Counted from the first letter of the stretch, positions 17,427 to 26,680 are shown. The stretch is DNA of 64,000 nt from Prochlorococcus sp. AG-347-K17 (GCA_003281385.1 QCCE01000006.1:1-64000); one strand, 5' to 3'. The notes: generated by a model from the letters alone, not told the origin. A program made the numbers and translations.

Positions 17427-18896
17427 ATGAAAAGGAGGCAAGGTTGGCTTTTTTTTATTATATTTCTACTTACTTTATCTGTTTATCTATTAATAAATTA
17501 TCCCTTACAGTTGGGATTGGATTTACAAGGGGGTTCTCAACTTACACTACAAATTATTAAAGAGGAAGGTAAGGTATCAAGGGATGAACTTGAAGCAGTT
17601 AATTCGGTTGTAGATAAGCGCGTTAATAATTTAGGAGTTTCTGAGTCTAATTTGCAAACCCTCGGTGGAGATCAATTGATTTTAGAATTACCAGGTGAAC
17701 AAAACCCATTAGTTGCTTCAAGGGTATTAGGTAAGACTGCTTTATTAGAATTTAGAACCCAAAAAGAAGGAACATCTACAGATTTAAAAACTTTGCAACT
17801 ACAGAGATTTAGTATTAAAGAATTAATTGAGCAATATTCCTTTGCAGAAAAAAGTCAAAATGATGAAAATTTCTTAAATGTTATTCAAGGTGATCTTAAA
17901 GATATAGAGCAAGAATTGAATTACTCGTCTACTAGTAATGATTTATATGGGAAGTTAATTGAAATCAAAAAATATGTTGATAAAGAAATTACAAATTTAT
18001 TTATTAAAACAGATTTATCTGGTAAGGATCTTATTAATGCAGGAAGGAGACAAGAACAAACAAATAGTAATTGGGAAGTTTTATTAACTTTTAGTAATTC
18101 AGGAGGCGAAAAGTTTGCAGAAATTACAAAGTCAATTGCTGGTACTAATCAACTATTGGCTATCATTTTAGATGGTGAATCAATAAGTGAAGCCAGTGTT
18201 GGTAATCAGTTTGCTAGTACTGGGATTACAGGTGGATCAGCAACAATAAGCGGTAATTTTAGTGCTGAAAAAGCTAGAGAATTAGAAGTTCAACTTAAAG
18301 GAGGCTCATTGCCATTGCCAATTGAAATAGTAGAAACTAACACAATAGGGGCTCTATTGGGATCCAAAAATATTATTAAAAGTTTTTATGCAGCTATTAG
18401 TGGGTTAATTCTTGTTGGTATTTTTATGATTTATAATTATAGAATTTTAGGTTTTGTTTCAGTTCTTTCTCTAGTACTTTATGGTTTTTTTAACTTAGCT
18501 TTATATTCTTTAATTCCTGTAACTTTAACTTTACCTGGAATATCTGGTCTTATACTTAGCATTGGTATGGCTGTTGATGCAAACATTCTAATATTTGAGA
18601 GAATTAGAGAAGAGTTATATGATGGTAATACTCTTACAAGATCTATTGATAGCGGTTTTCAAAGAGCTAATTCATCTATAGTTGATGGCCATATTACAAC
18701 TCTTCTAAGTTGTTTTGTATTGTTTTTATTAGGAACAAATTTTGTTAAAGGTTTTGCCGCAACATTAGGTATTGGAGTTTTAATAAGCTTGTTTACCTCA
18801 TTAAATTGTTCTAGAACCATCTTGCGATTTTTCACAACATATCAATCTTTCAGACAAAAAAATCTCTATCTACCCAGGAATAATTTTTTACAATAA
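17427..18896 (+). CDS. secD: Protein translocase subunit SecD
   Basis: SecD, with SecF, uses the proton-motive force to complete protein export after SecA-driven translocation. The 489-aa protein has an N-terminal span, the signature GLDLQGGSQL (about 28-37), and a long periplasmic P1 region. Five C-terminal spans carry GMAVDANILIFERIREE. It lies 3 nt after pdhB and 22 nt before secF, the usual secD-secF order. In cyanobacteria it acts in the plasma and thylakoid membranes, which is known for the family but not evident here. Confidence 0.96.
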   Translation: MKRRQGWLFFIIFLLTLSVYLLINYPLQLGLDLQGGSQLTLQIIKEEGKVSRDELEAVNSVVDKRVNNLGVSESNLQTLGGDQLILELPGEQNPLVASRVLGKTALLEFRTQKEGTSTDLKTLQLQRFSIKELIEQYSFAEKSQNDENFLNVIQGDLKDIEQELNYSSTSNDLYGKLIEIKKYVDKEITNLFIKTDLSGKDLINAGRRQEQTNSNWEVLLTFSNSGGEKFAEITKSIAGTNQLLAIILDGESISEASVGNQFASTGITGGSATISGNFSAEKARELEVQLKGGSLPLPIEIVETNTIGALLGSKNIIKSFYAAISGLILVGIFMIYNYRILGFVSVLSLVLYGFFNLALYSLIPVTLTLPGISGLILSIGMAVDANILIFERIREELYDGNTLTRSIDSGFQRANSSIVDGHITTLLSCFVLFLLGTNFVKGFAATLGIGVLISLFTSLNCSRTILRFFTTYQSFRQKNLYLPRNNFLQ

Positions 18897-18918
18897 ATTT
18901 TTTATTTTTAATTTTCCC

Positions 18919-19833
18919 ATGAAATTCAATCTTGAACTAATAAAAATTAAAAGAAAGATTATTGGTTTTTCAACTGTTCTTATTTTGTTGAGTCTTTTAG
19001 GAATTTTATTTTCTACTTTTAATACTTCTTATAAGAAGCCTATAAATTTAGGGATGGATTTTGTTGGGGGAAATGAATTAAGAATAGAGAGAATTTGTAA
19101 GGAGGAATGTTCTAATTTTTCTCCTGATTCAGTTTTAGAAAATTTAAGAGCGAACTCTAAAAATAAAAACTTAATAAATAACATTAAATTACAATCCCAA
19201 AATAATAATAAATTGATTTCAATAAGAACACCTTATTTGAGTATCGAAGAATCAAATAATCTTATTAAGAATCTTGATAATATTATTGGACCACTAAATT
19301 ATGAGAGTAAGGATTCAAGGTTAATAGGACCAAAGCTTGGGAAAAGATTGCTTACTAATTGTATTAATTCATTGTTAGTTTCTTTATTTGCAATTTCTTT
19401 ATATATAACTATTAGATTTGATAAAAAATATGCATTATTTGCATTATTAGCTTTATTCCATGATTTATTAATTGTTTTCGGTATATTTTCTTGGTTGGGA
19501 ATTATATTATCTGTCGAGGTAAATAGTTTATTTGCTGTCTCCTTGCTTACTATTGCTGGTTATTCTGTAAATGATACTGTTGTTATTTTTGATAGAATTC
19601 GTGAAAATTTAAAATCAAAGAAAGAAAGCTTTAACGAAACTATTCAATTATCAGTAAACGAATCATTTAGGAGAACAACGTTTACAAGCATTACAACTCT
19701 TATCCCTTTATTAAGCATTATTTTGTTTGGATCTTACTCGCTATTCTGGTTTTCCTTAGCCTTATCATTAGGAATTATAGTTGGAAGTTATTCAAGTATT
19801 TTATTGGCTCCATCTTTGTTGCTTAAAGACTGA
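18919..19833 (+). CDS. secF: Protein translocase subunit SecF
   Basis: The 304-aa partner of SecD has a first span near residues 12-33, the motif GMDFVGGNEL, a short periplasmic domain, and five C-terminal spans. The conserved AGYSVNDTVVIFDRIREN sits in the fourth span region. It forms the SecDF membrane complex that drives late steps of preprotein export. It directly follows secD in the same direction with ATG at 18919. A 59-aa membrane ORF starts 18 nt after its stop and could be cotranscribed. Confidence 0.96.
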   Translation: MKFNLELIKIKRKIIGFSTVLILLSLLGILFSTFNTSYKKPINLGMDFVGGNELRIERICKEECSNFSPDSVLENLRANSKNKNLINNIKLQSQNNNKLISIRTPYLSIEESNNLIKNLDNIIGPLNYESKDSRLIGPKLGKRLLTNCINSLLVSLFAISLYITIRFDKKYALFALLALFHDLLIVFGIFSWLGIILSVEVNSLFAVSLLTIAGYSVNDTVVIFDRIRENLKSKKESFNETIQLSVNESFRRTTFTSITTLIPLLSIILFGSYSLFWFSLALSLGIIVGSYSSILLAPSLLLKD

Positions 19834-19851
19834 GCTTAGGCTTCTGATTTT

Positions 19852-20031
19852 ATGAAATTGAATTACTATTTGATAATTTTATTTTCTTTAGTTCTAATAG
19901 ATCTTTCTACTGAGCTAAGAATATTATTTGATCATTTTACTTTTAATTCACTATATTTTGCTATTGGTAAACATCCCTTGGCTTTCTTTATACTTTTTTC
20001 TTACCCGTATTTATATAAAAAAATAAAGTAG
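19852..20031 (+). CDS. Small membrane protein (59 aa), unknown
   Basis: This ATG-initiated ORF of 59 codons begins 18 nt after the secF stop. The product starts MKLNYYLIILFSLVLIDLST and has one span at the N-terminus. An amphipathic middle follows (ELRILFDHFTFNSLYFAIGK) and a second hydrophobic stretch ends in PYLYKKIK. Lys residues flank both hydrophobic segments, consistent with a real two-helix membrane hairpin. It ends 3 nt before the convergent stop of the AI-2E family gene, so it fills the only gap between them. I do not recognise a family; a role linked to secDF is only suggested by position. Confidence 0.6.
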   Translation: MKLNYYLIILFSLVLIDLSTELRILFDHFTFNSLYFAIGKHPLAFFILFSYPYLYKKIK

Positions 20032-20034
20032 TTT

Positions 20035-21078
20035 TTAAATATCATTAAATGATTCTTTGATTAAAACCTGAATTACTACAGCTAATGGAAGAGAAAGTAT
20101 TAAGCCTAATGGACCAAAAATGAAGGTAAATCCAAATTGTGATATTAATGTTAAACCAGGAAGTAAGTTTGCCTTTTTCTTCATAATAGATGGCATTAGT
20201 ATATAACTTTCAATATTTTGTATGATTACATATGCTCCTAAAACGGCCAGTGGTTTCCAAAAATTATCTAGTAGTGCAATTGAGATTGGAAATATCCCAC
20301 TAATAACTGGACCTATATTTGGAATAATGTTAAGAACCATCGCTATTAAAGCATTTGAGACAACATATTTAACGTCTAATATAGACAGAACTATTAATGA
20401 TAATAGACCTACTGATAATGAGCTTATGACCATAGAAAAGGTCCAATTTGCTAATGCGGTATTGCATTTTTCCAGAATTTTTCTAAATTTGTTTCGATAA
20501 TTTTTGGGAATTAATAAAAGTATATTTTCTTTATATTGTTTTGGTTCAATAGAAATCATTAAACTCACTGCTAATACGAATATTAATTTCAAAAGACCTG
20601 AACCAAGATTCCCCGCTATATTTATTAAATTTTTAAAACTTTCTTGAATAGCTTTTGCAATAGTTGAGGCATCTGGAATAGTTACTACATTATTTATAAG
20701 ATTGAAAATGTCTATAACATTTTCTGATTGTTCACCATATAATAAAATATTAAATTTATTCAGATTTGTATTAATCAAAATATTTATTTTTGATAAACCA
20801 TTAGGAATATCAACTAGTATTTCATTGAATTCTTTTATAAACGGAGGCAATACAAGAATAAAAATAGTAAATACTACTACTGATATAACAGTTAAGACAA
20901 GAAACAATGACAGCGGTCGAGGAATTTTCAAACCCTTTTGTATTTGATTACATAAATTACATACAATATTTGAAATTACTAAGGAACAAATTATTAATAA
21001 GAGAAAATCTCTTAAAGTCCAAACTATTAATGAAGTGATTAAAATTACAACTAACTTAAAATATGAAGAACGACTCAA
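20035..21078 (-). CDS. AI-2E family (PerM/UPF0118) transporter
   Basis: The 347-aa polytopic protein has about seven to eight predicted spans and the family C-terminal signatures NIIPNIGPVISGIFPISIAL and GLTLISQFGFTFIFGPLGLI. The family includes the autoinducer-2 exporter TqsA and Na+/H+ antiporter-like members, but most cyanobacterial ones have no known substrate. Quorum signalling should not be inferred from the name. It reads leftward, starting 13 nt after psb28, with which it probably shares a promoter. Confidence 0.88.
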   Translation of the reverse strand: MSRSSYFKLVVILITSLIVWTLRDFLLLIICSLVISNIVCNLCNQIQKGLKIPRPLSLFLVLTVISVVVFTIFILVLPPFIKEFNEILVDIPNGLSKINILINTNLNKFNILLYGEQSENVIDIFNLINNVVTIPDASTIAKAIQESFKNLINIAGNLGSGLLKLIFVLAVSLMISIEPKQYKENILLLIPKNYRNKFRKILEKCNTALANWTFSMVISSLSVGLLSLIVLSILDVKYVVSNALIAMVLNIIPNIGPVISGIFPISIALLDNFWKPLAVLGAYVIIQNIESYILMPSIMKKKANLLPGLTLISQFGFTFIFGPLGLILSLPLAVVIQVLIKESFNDI

Positions 21079-21091
21079 TTTTTAAAATATT

Positions 21092-21445
21092 CTACTTCTT
21101 TTCAGAATATCCTAATCCGTTTGATTTGGCATAACTATTTGCAAATCTCATAAATCTATCAAAGTCAGAAGTGTTCTTCCAAATGTAAACCGCTTCTAAA
21201 AATATTGGTTCTCCATCGACAAACTTCACTTTAACTTCCCTAGTTAATATTTCACCTTCAGAGTCAATCATACGCATTCCTGTGATTTCACCATCAGTAA
21301 TTGAAGATAATGCCTGAGGTTTTTCGAATAAAAATAAAGCTTGGCCGGTGGTACCATCCTTACTCCTAGTGAGTCTTATTTCAGGCACTACAGGTTCATT
21401 AGTTCCTTCATAAAATTGTATTTTTGCAGTTTTATTTTCTGCCAT
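21092..21445 (-). CDS. psb28: Photosystem II assembly protein Psb28
   Basis: Psb28 is a soluble protein that binds the cytoplasmic face of photosystem II assembly intermediates (near CP47 and cytochrome b559) and aids assembly and repair. The 117-aa length and the features [29 protein letters not shown], and the C-terminal [20 protein letters not shown] are diagnostic. It has no signal peptide or span, as expected. It is the first gene of a leftward pair with the AI-2E family permease. The ATG at 21445 is well supported. Confidence 0.95.
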   Translation of the reverse strand: MAENKTAKIQFYEGTNEPVVPEIRLTRSKDGTTGQALFLFEKPQALSSITDGEITGMRMIDSEGEILTREVKVKFVDGEPIFLEAVYIWKNTSDFDRFMRFANSYAKSNGLGYSEKK

Positions 21446-21504
21446 AATGTTAGGTTATTAATGTACTATTTTAGAAAATATTTTTCAAATTCGTTTGTCG
21501 TTAT

Positions 21505-22545
21505 TTATAAAACATTATTAATTAATTCTAGGATACTTTTATCATATTTTTTGTCGGTTAAATCTAATATATTTATATTTGTTTTACCAACCTTTTCATA
21601 TTCATAACATTTATCGTAATAATCTAGAACTGATTTGCAAACTAAGTCCCATCTCTCATTATTAATTGATTCGAGAGCTATTTTTGTTCTTTGTGGTCCT
21701 AATCTTTTTTTAATTCTCAAAACAGATTCTTGAAGTTCCTCTTTCTTAAAAACACTATATGTACCTATCAACTCATCTAACCTGTTAGATTCGCTCCTTA
21801 TAATTTCTATTCTCCTTGAATTTTTCATCTGATTGAAGAATTCATGGGGAATTTTGCATTTGCCTATATTTGCACTTTCAGCTTCTACAAAAATATTATT
21901 AGAAACTTTAAAGGAATTTATTTTTTCTGCAATTTTATTTTCAAATTGTTCATTTGAAGGTTGTTCTTTCATTCCTAAACCTCCAAATGTACTTCCTCTA
22001 TGACAAGCAAATCCTTCAAGATCAATAGTTTGATATTTATATTTCTCAAGTAATGATAATAATCTTGTCTTCCCTGTTCCTGTTTTTCCTCCAATAACTA
22101 ATATATTCAACTTTTTGGAGAAACTATCTAGTACCCATCTTCTATAAATTTTGTATCCTCCCTTAAGTGTTATTGGATTTAATTTATATTTTTCTAGTAG
22201 CCAAGCAATGCTTTGTGAACGCATTCCTCCTCTAGAGCAATATATTCTGATAAAAAATTCATTATTTTTATTAGTAATAGTGTTATGAGAATCAATACTC
22301 ATGAATAAATTATCAAGAAATAATTCAATTTTTTTTTCAAAAAAATTTAATCCCTCTATGACTGCTTTTTTTCTTCCTTCTTTTTTATAAATCGTTCCAA
22401 TTATAGATCTCTCATCATCATCAAATAGTGGAATGTTAATAGAATTAGGCAGGTGTCCTTTATAATATTCACTCGGGCTTCTAACATCTATAAGTGGTCC
22501 TTTAAAACTTCTAAATTTCTCTAGTTCTTTTCTTTTGAAATACAT
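21505..22545 (-). CDS. mnmH: tRNA 2-selenouridine synthase MnmH (SelU)
   Basis: MnmH converts 2-thiouridine at the wobble position of Lys, Glu and Gln tRNAs to geranyl-thiouridine and then 2-selenouridine, using selenophosphate. The 346-aa protein has an N-terminal rhodanese domain with IDVRSPSEYYKGHLPNSINI and catalytic Cys103 in YCSRGGMRSQS. A P-loop domain follows with GGKTGTGKT (about 152-160). Both halves are full length. It needs SelD for selenophosphate, which is not in this window. It diverges from gun4 over 35 bp. The selenium versus geranyl outcome is not decidable from sequence. Confidence 0.92.
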   Translation of the reverse strand: MYFKRKELEKFRSFKGPLIDVRSPSEYYKGHLPNSINIPLFDDDERSIIGTIYKKEGRKKAVIEGLNFFEKKIELFLDNLFMSIDSHNTITNKNNEFFIRIYCSRGGMRSQSIAWLLEKYKLNPITLKGGYKIYRRWVLDSFSKKLNILVIGGKTGTGKTRLLSLLEKYKYQTIDLEGFACHRGSTFGGLGMKEQPSNEQFENKIAEKINSFKVSNNIFVEAESANIGKCKIPHEFFNQMKNSRRIEIIRSESNRLDELIGTYSVFKKEELQESVLRIKKRLGPQRTKIALESINNERWDLVCKSVLDYYDKCYEYEKVGKTNINILDLTDKKYDKSILELINNVL

Positions 22546-22580
22546 GGATAGTTTTTATTTTTTTAGATTGAATTTTTAAA

Positions 22581-23300
22581 ATGAATACCAAAGAACAAGA
22601 TAACTATAATAATGCTACATTAATTCTGATAAAAAAATTTGTAGATTCTAATCAAAGGAAAAGAATAAATTCATTAACTCAAATAGAAACTGAAGTCGAA
22701 AATATTTTTAATCTTGGACCTTCACTGTTTGATATCTTTGATAGTGATGGAGACGACTGGGCTGCTGGTTGGATATTACAAGTTTTAAAAAAATTTAAGC
22801 CTGAATTCTTTGAAAACTCCAAATTCAATAATTGGTTTAATACATATTCAGATATTGATATTAATTATGATGATTTGCAATTGATGTTGGTTGAGCAAAA
22901 ATTTGAAGAGGCAGATAGAATAACAAGTTCCTTTTTACGAAAATTAGCTGGAAAATTAGCGGAAAAACGTGGATATGTTTTCTATAGTGAAGTTAAGAAT
23001 ATGTCAGGTAAAGATCTAGAAACAATCGATCGATTATGGAATATTTATTCTACTGGTAGATTTGGATTTTCAATTCAGGCAAAGATATTAAAATCAGTAG
23101 GAAAAAAATATGAATTAATGTGGCCGAAAATAGGTTGGAAAAAAGACGCCTTATGGACTAGATATCCTGGATCTTTTACCTGGTCATTGGATGCTCCTGA
23201 TGGACATATGCCTTTAATAAATCAACTAAGAGGAGTAAGACTTATGGACTCCATCCTGCGACATCCTGCTATTGCAAAGAGACATAATAATATTCTTTAA
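22581..23300 (+). CDS. gun4: GUN4-type porphyrin-binding regulator of Mg-chelatase
   Basis: GUN4 binds protoporphyrin IX and Mg-protoporphyrin and stimulates Mg-chelatase, the first committed step of chlorophyll synthesis. The 239-aa protein has an N-terminal helical repeat-like domain (about 1-85), then the GUN4 core with LVEQKFEEADRITSSFLRKL, FPGSFTW-like YPGSFTWSLDAPDGHMPL, and the C-terminal helix QLRGVRLMDSIL. These match the cyanobacterial two-domain form. It starts with ATG, divergent from mnmH, and is followed by a kinase-like gene 47 nt downstream. A link to pigment regulation is family knowledge; there is no local regulatory site I can identify. Confidence 0.93.
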   Translation: MNTKEQDNYNNATLILIKKFVDSNQRKRINSLTQIETEVENIFNLGPSLFDIFDSDGDDWAAGWILQVLKKFKPEFFENSKFNNWFNTYSDIDINYDDLQLMLVEQKFEEADRITSSFLRKLAGKLAEKRGYVFYSEVKNMSGKDLETIDRLWNIYSTGRFGFSIQAKILKSVGKKYELMWPKIGWKKDALWTRYPGSFTWSLDAPDGHMPLINQLRGVRLMDSILRHPAIAKRHNNIL

Positions 23301-23347
23301 ATGAGGTATTCAATAAGTTAAAATTAAGACAGTATCAAAATATTATT

Positions 23348-23782
23348 ATGTCCTTATTTCGGGGCAAAAATATTTTAAAAAAATTTTTTAAAAGACCAAA
23401 GATTAACTGGTCAAACTACGAAATCGAATCATCATTACAGTTAAATGAATTTGTCGATCAATTATTAGAACCTATTAAAAATTCTCAATCAAGCTATCTT
23501 ATAAAACTTGGTTTACATGAAGCTCTAGTTAACGCTGTAAAACATGGAAATAAATTAGATCCTGAAAAAAATATTAGAGTAAGAAGAATAATTACTCCTA
23601 ATTGGTGTGTTTGGCAAATTCAAGATCAAGGTAATGGTTTAGAAATAAAAAAAAGAGACTACAAATTACCAAAAAAAATAAGTAGTGTAAATGGCCGTGG
23701 ACTTTACATTATTAATGAATGTTTTGATGATATCAGATGGAGTAGTAAAGGTAATAGGCTTCAGTTGGCTTTGAAAAGGTGA
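23348..23782 (+). CDS. RsbW-like anti-sigma / ATP-binding serine kinase
   Basis: The 144-aa protein is a single HATPase_c domain of the RsbW/SpoIIAB class. The N box has Asn62 in LHEALVNAVKHGN, the G1 box has Asp93 in IQDQGNGL, and the G2 box is NGRGLYII (about 115-122). Relatives phosphorylate anti-anti-sigma proteins or bind sigma factors. No STAS-domain antagonist or sigma gene lies next to it, so its partner is unknown. A basic N-terminal tail (KKFFKRPKINW) precedes the domain. Its 3' end overlaps the convergent DUF6439 gene by 22 bp. Confidence 0.85.
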   Translation: MSLFRGKNILKKFFKRPKINWSNYEIESSLQLNEFVDQLLEPIKNSQSSYLIKLGLHEALVNAVKHGNKLDPEKNIRVRRIITPNWCVWQIQDQGNGLEIKKRDYKLPKKISSVNGRGLYIINECFDDIRWSSKGNRLQLALKR

Positions 23783-24024
23783 TTTTTACTGGGGCAAGGT
23801 TGATCTACGTTAATTTCTTTTAACCATTTAATACTTTCTTCTATAAAATCAATAGTTTCCTTCTCATTACAAGAGATAATTAAATGGCATAATCCTGCCG
23901 AAATTAGTTCTGCAGAACGTTTATATTTATTTCCTTTATCTTTATGCCATTTAGAATTATCAATCTTTAATTTGTCATTAAGACATTGAACAAGCTTAAT
24001 AGTATCTTTATCCCAATAGTTCAT
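23761..24024 (-). CDS. DUF6439 family protein
   Basis: This 87-aa soluble protein has a compact helical look: KLVQCLNDKLKI, WHKDKGNKYKRSAELISAGL, HLIISC, and a second helix EESIKWLKEINVDQPCPS. It fits the small cyanobacterial DUF6439 family as I remember its pattern (a W-H/K-rich motif followed by an Ala-rich helix), but this is recall rather than a search. Function unknown. It is 12 nt downstream of the methyltransferase gene in the same direction and overlaps the 3' end of the RsbW-like gene on the other strand. Confidence 0.6.
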   Translation of the reverse strand: MNYWDKDTIKLVQCLNDKLKIDNSKWHKDKGNKYKRSAELISAGLCHLIISCNEKETIDFIEESIKWLKEINVDQPCPSKNHLFKAN

Positions 24025-24036
24025 AGAATTTTTTAT

Positions 24037-25092
24037 TTACTTTACAGCAGACCATACTTTGGTCATAAAAAAAGAATTTGATTTTACATCTTTAAACCCT
24101 ACTTCCTCTATTTTAGAATTTATATCCTCTTTTATGTAATCACAATAAAAAGGCTCATGAAAAGATTTATAGAAGTTTTCCATTACGGATGTAAAGTCAG
24201 GCGAATCACTTATTTGAATTGAATCAGCTAATACTAATATCCCCCCAGGTTCAAGAACTCTAATAAATTCATTTAATACTTTAGCTCTAATTGTTCTAGG
24301 TAATTCATGAAATAAGTAAACACAAGAAATGCATTGAAAACTATCATTTTCAAAAGGTAATTCTTCTGCATTACCTTTTATCAACTGAATTAAATCTCCA
24401 TCTAAATCTGAAATATATCTACTTGCCTCTTTTAAGTATGAATCAGATAAATCAATTCCTGTAATTTTTTCTTTAGGAAATGCGGCTCTTAATTGTTTTA
24501 ATGTTCTTCCTGATCCTGTAGCCACATCAAGTATTTTTATGGAACTTTTTTTTCTATCGCTAAAAATTTTAAGTCCTTCTTTTATTGGCTTAATTATTCT
24601 TCTCCTCATTGAGTCAGCACTACCATTGAAAAGTATCTCTACTTGTAGGTCATAAATGCTAGCTGAAAAATCTGATAAATAACCATCTGTTTGATGATGA
24701 AAATTTCTCAAGTAATATTGAGGATAATTATCTTTATCAATTGATTTTGGAAGATCATCAAAGTTTTGTTTTCTGCGTCTATCCCATGTATTAGGCATAT
24801 CGAGCCAAATTTTAGGATATTGAGTTAGATATCTAAGCCATGGTTCGTCAAACAATAATTTTTTTGGATATATATTTTTTTCTGCATCATTCCAATCTTC
24901 TTCTCTTAATATGTCCATTGAATTTTGGATTTGCATTAGAAGATCCCTATCTATATCAAAATTTTCAAGCTTTGAATCAGGAAGAATAAAATTCATTAAT
25001 CTTGAACTAATCTGCTTGTGAGCGAAACCTGCAATGCTTTTACTTTGTTGTAGCGTTTTATATGCAATTTTTGAAATAGATTCCCTAGCCAT
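24037..25092 (-). CDS. Class I SAM-dependent methyltransferase
   Basis: The 351-aa protein has a C-terminal Rossmann methyltransferase domain. Motif I is ILDVATGSGRTLKQL (about residues 185-199), motif II ITGIDLSDSYL, and the post-motif segment is FQCISCVYLFHELPR. It resembles the UbiE/Methyltransf_11 group. The N-terminal 170 residues form a conserved extension (LFDEPWLRYLTQYPKIWLD) not found in the small quinone methylases. The substrate is not readable. It starts downstream of the glnA terminator with ATG at 25092 and is followed 12 nt later by the DUF6439 gene. Confidence 0.85.
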   Translation of the reverse strand: MARESISKIAYKTLQQSKSIAGFAHKQISSRLMNFILPDSKLENFDIDRDLLMQIQNSMDILREEDWNDAEKNIYPKKLLFDEPWLRYLTQYPKIWLDMPNTWDRRRKQNFDDLPKSIDKDNYPQYYLRNFHHQTDGYLSDFSASIYDLQVEILFNGSADSMRRRIIKPIKEGLKIFSDRKKSSIKILDVATGSGRTLKQLRAAFPKEKITGIDLSDSYLKEASRYISDLDGDLIQLIKGNAEELPFENDSFQCISCVYLFHELPRTIRAKVLNEFIRVLEPGGILVLADSIQISDSPDFTSVMENFYKSFHEPFYCDYIKEDINSKIEEVGFKDVKSNSFFMTKVWSAVK

Positions 25093-25120
25093 TTTTCAAT
25101 TTATATATCTATATTCCAAC

Positions 25121-25168
25121 AAAAAAAAAATCAATTTGAGAATATTTTGTGATATTTCTCAAATTGAT
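25121..25168 (-). terminator. Rho-independent terminator of glnA
   Basis: On the minus strand, 26 nt past the glnA stop, ATCAATTTGAGAA pairs perfectly with TTCTCAAATTGAT (13-bp stem, 13-nt loop; arms at 25130-25142 and 25156-25168 on the + strand). A run of ten T residues (A-run at 25121-25130) follows. This is the strongest terminator in the window and separates glnA from the methyltransferase gene. Confidence 0.87.
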
Positions 25169-25194
25169 AATTTTTAACTAATGTGTTCTTTTAA

Positions 25195-26616
25195 TTATGC
25201 ATCGTAATACATGAAGAATTCATGTGGATGAGGCCTTTGTCTTAGTTGTTGTACCTCTTCGTATTTTATATCGATAAAGTTATCAATAAAATCTTCAGTA
25301 AATACTCCTCCAGCTAATAGATAATCCTTATCTGCTTTTAGCGCATTAAGTGAGTCATTTAGAGATGATGGTACTGTATCAATTTTTGCTAGTTCATCAG
25401 CTGGAAGTTCAAATAAATCTACATCTACTCCATCACCAGGATCAATTTGATTTTTAATTCCATCAATTCCAGCAAGCATCATTACAGAAAATGCTAAATA
25501 AGGATTTGCAAGTGCGTCACCTGATCTAAATTCTAATCTTTTAGCTTTAGGGCTTGGTCCTGTTAAAGGTATTCTAACTGCAGCTGATCTATTACCCTCA
25601 GAATAAACTAGATTTACTGGTGCTTCGAATCCTGGAACCAATCGTTTATAACTATTTGTAGTTGGGTTAGTAAATGCTAGGAATGATGGAGCATGTTTAA
25701 GGATACCTCCGATATACCATCTTGCTGTTTGAGATAAATTTGCATATGCTCCTTCACCGAAAAATAGTGGCTGCCCACTCTTCCATAAACTCTGGTGAAC
25801 ATGCATTCCGGTTCCATTATCGTTAAAAACAGGCTTTGGCATAAATGTGGCAGTTTTTCCATATTTTTTAGCAACATTCCTCACAACGTATTTATAAGTC
25901 ATTACGTTATCAGCAGAATTTATTAATGAATCGAATTTCATGCCAAGTTCGTGTTGACCGGCACCAGCAACTTCATGGTGATGCTTTTCTGTGGGTATAC
26001 CTAATTCACCCATTAAAAGTAGCATTTCTGATCTAATGTCTTGTGCAGTATCATTTGGAGAAACTGGGAAATAACCTTCTTTATATTGGATCTTGTATCC
26101 TAAATTTCCACCTTCTTCAATTCTTCCTGTGTTCCATGGAGCTTCAATTGTATCTACACTGTAAAAGCAGGAACCTTCTTTTGAGTCATATCTCACGTCA
26201 TCAAATAAGAAAAATTCTGGTTCCGGTCCAAAAAATGCTGTATCAGCAATTCCTGTAGATTCTAAGTACTTTAAAGCCTTTTGAGCTAAAGATCTTGGGC
26301 ATCTATCATAAGGCTCACCACTTCTAGGTTCTTGGATAGAGCAAATCATACTTAGAGTTTTATGTTTATAAAAAGGGTCTATCCATGCTGTACTTGCATC
26401 AGGGACCATTGACATATCGGAGGCATTAATTGCTTTCCAACCTCTTATTGATGAACCATCAAATGCTAGACCTTCTGTAAATGAATCCTCTTCTATCATG
26501 TCTGATGTAAGAGTTAAATGTTGCCATTTACCATGAATGTCTGTGAATTTTAAATCGATGAGTTCAATTCCTTCGTCTTTAATTTGACTTAATACATCTT
26601 GTGGAGACTTAGACAT
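25195..26616 (-). CDS. glnA: Glutamine synthetase type I
   Basis: GlnA makes glutamine from glutamate, ammonia and ATP, the entry point of nitrogen assimilation through GS-GOGAT. The 473-aa protein has the type I layout: an N-terminal beta-grasp ([19 protein letters not shown]), the Asp latch loop FDGSSIRGW, the metal-site [17 protein letters not shown] and [15 protein letters not shown], and the ATP-site [20 protein letters not shown]. The adenylylation-type Tyr region lies near the C-terminus, but cyanobacterial GS is normally controlled by inhibitory proteins and NtcA rather than adenylylation. A candidate NtcA box lies 51-64 bp upstream, and a strong terminator follows the gene. Confidence 0.97.
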   Translation of the reverse strand: MSKSPQDVLSQIKDEGIELIDLKFTDIHGKWQHLTLTSDMIEEDSFTEGLAFDGSSIRGWKAINASDMSMVPDASTAWIDPFYKHKTLSMICSIQEPRSGEPYDRCPRSLAQKALKYLESTGIADTAFFGPEPEFFLFDDVRYDSKEGSCFYSVDTIEAPWNTGRIEEGGNLGYKIQYKEGYFPVSPNDTAQDIRSEMLLLMGELGIPTEKHHHEVAGAGQHELGMKFDSLINSADNVMTYKYVVRNVAKKYGKTATFMPKPVFNDNGTGMHVHQSLWKSGQPLFFGEGAYANLSQTARWYIGGILKHAPSFLAFTNPTTNSYKRLVPGFEAPVNLVYSEGNRSAAVRIPLTGPSPKAKRLEFRSGDALANPYLAFSVMMLAGIDGIKNQIDPGDGVDVDLFELPADELAKIDTVPSSLNDSLNALKADKDYLLAGGVFTEDFIDNFIDIKYEEVQQLRQRPHPHEFFMYYDA

Positions 26617-26666
26617 AAATTTTGAGATACCTTATATGAAATTAATAACTTGATGATTCTTATTAT

Positions 26667-26680
26667 GTATCAACCGTAAC
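26667..26680 (-). promoter_or_regulatory. Candidate NtcA-activated promoter of glnA
   Basis: On the minus strand GTTACGGTTGATAC fits the NtcA box GTA-N8-TAC with one mismatch. About 18 nt downstream lies TTATTA (26643-26648), a possible -10 element. The box centre would then sit near -40 relative to a start at about 26636, the class II activator position typical of NtcA-driven cyanobacterial promoters. The resulting 5' leader would be only about 20 nt, leaving no room for a glutamine riboswitch. Confidence 0.5.

Noticed and set aside
26617-26666. Glutamine riboswitch (glnA motif) in the glnA leader
   Set aside because: The predicted leader is only about 20 nt, too short for the aptamer.
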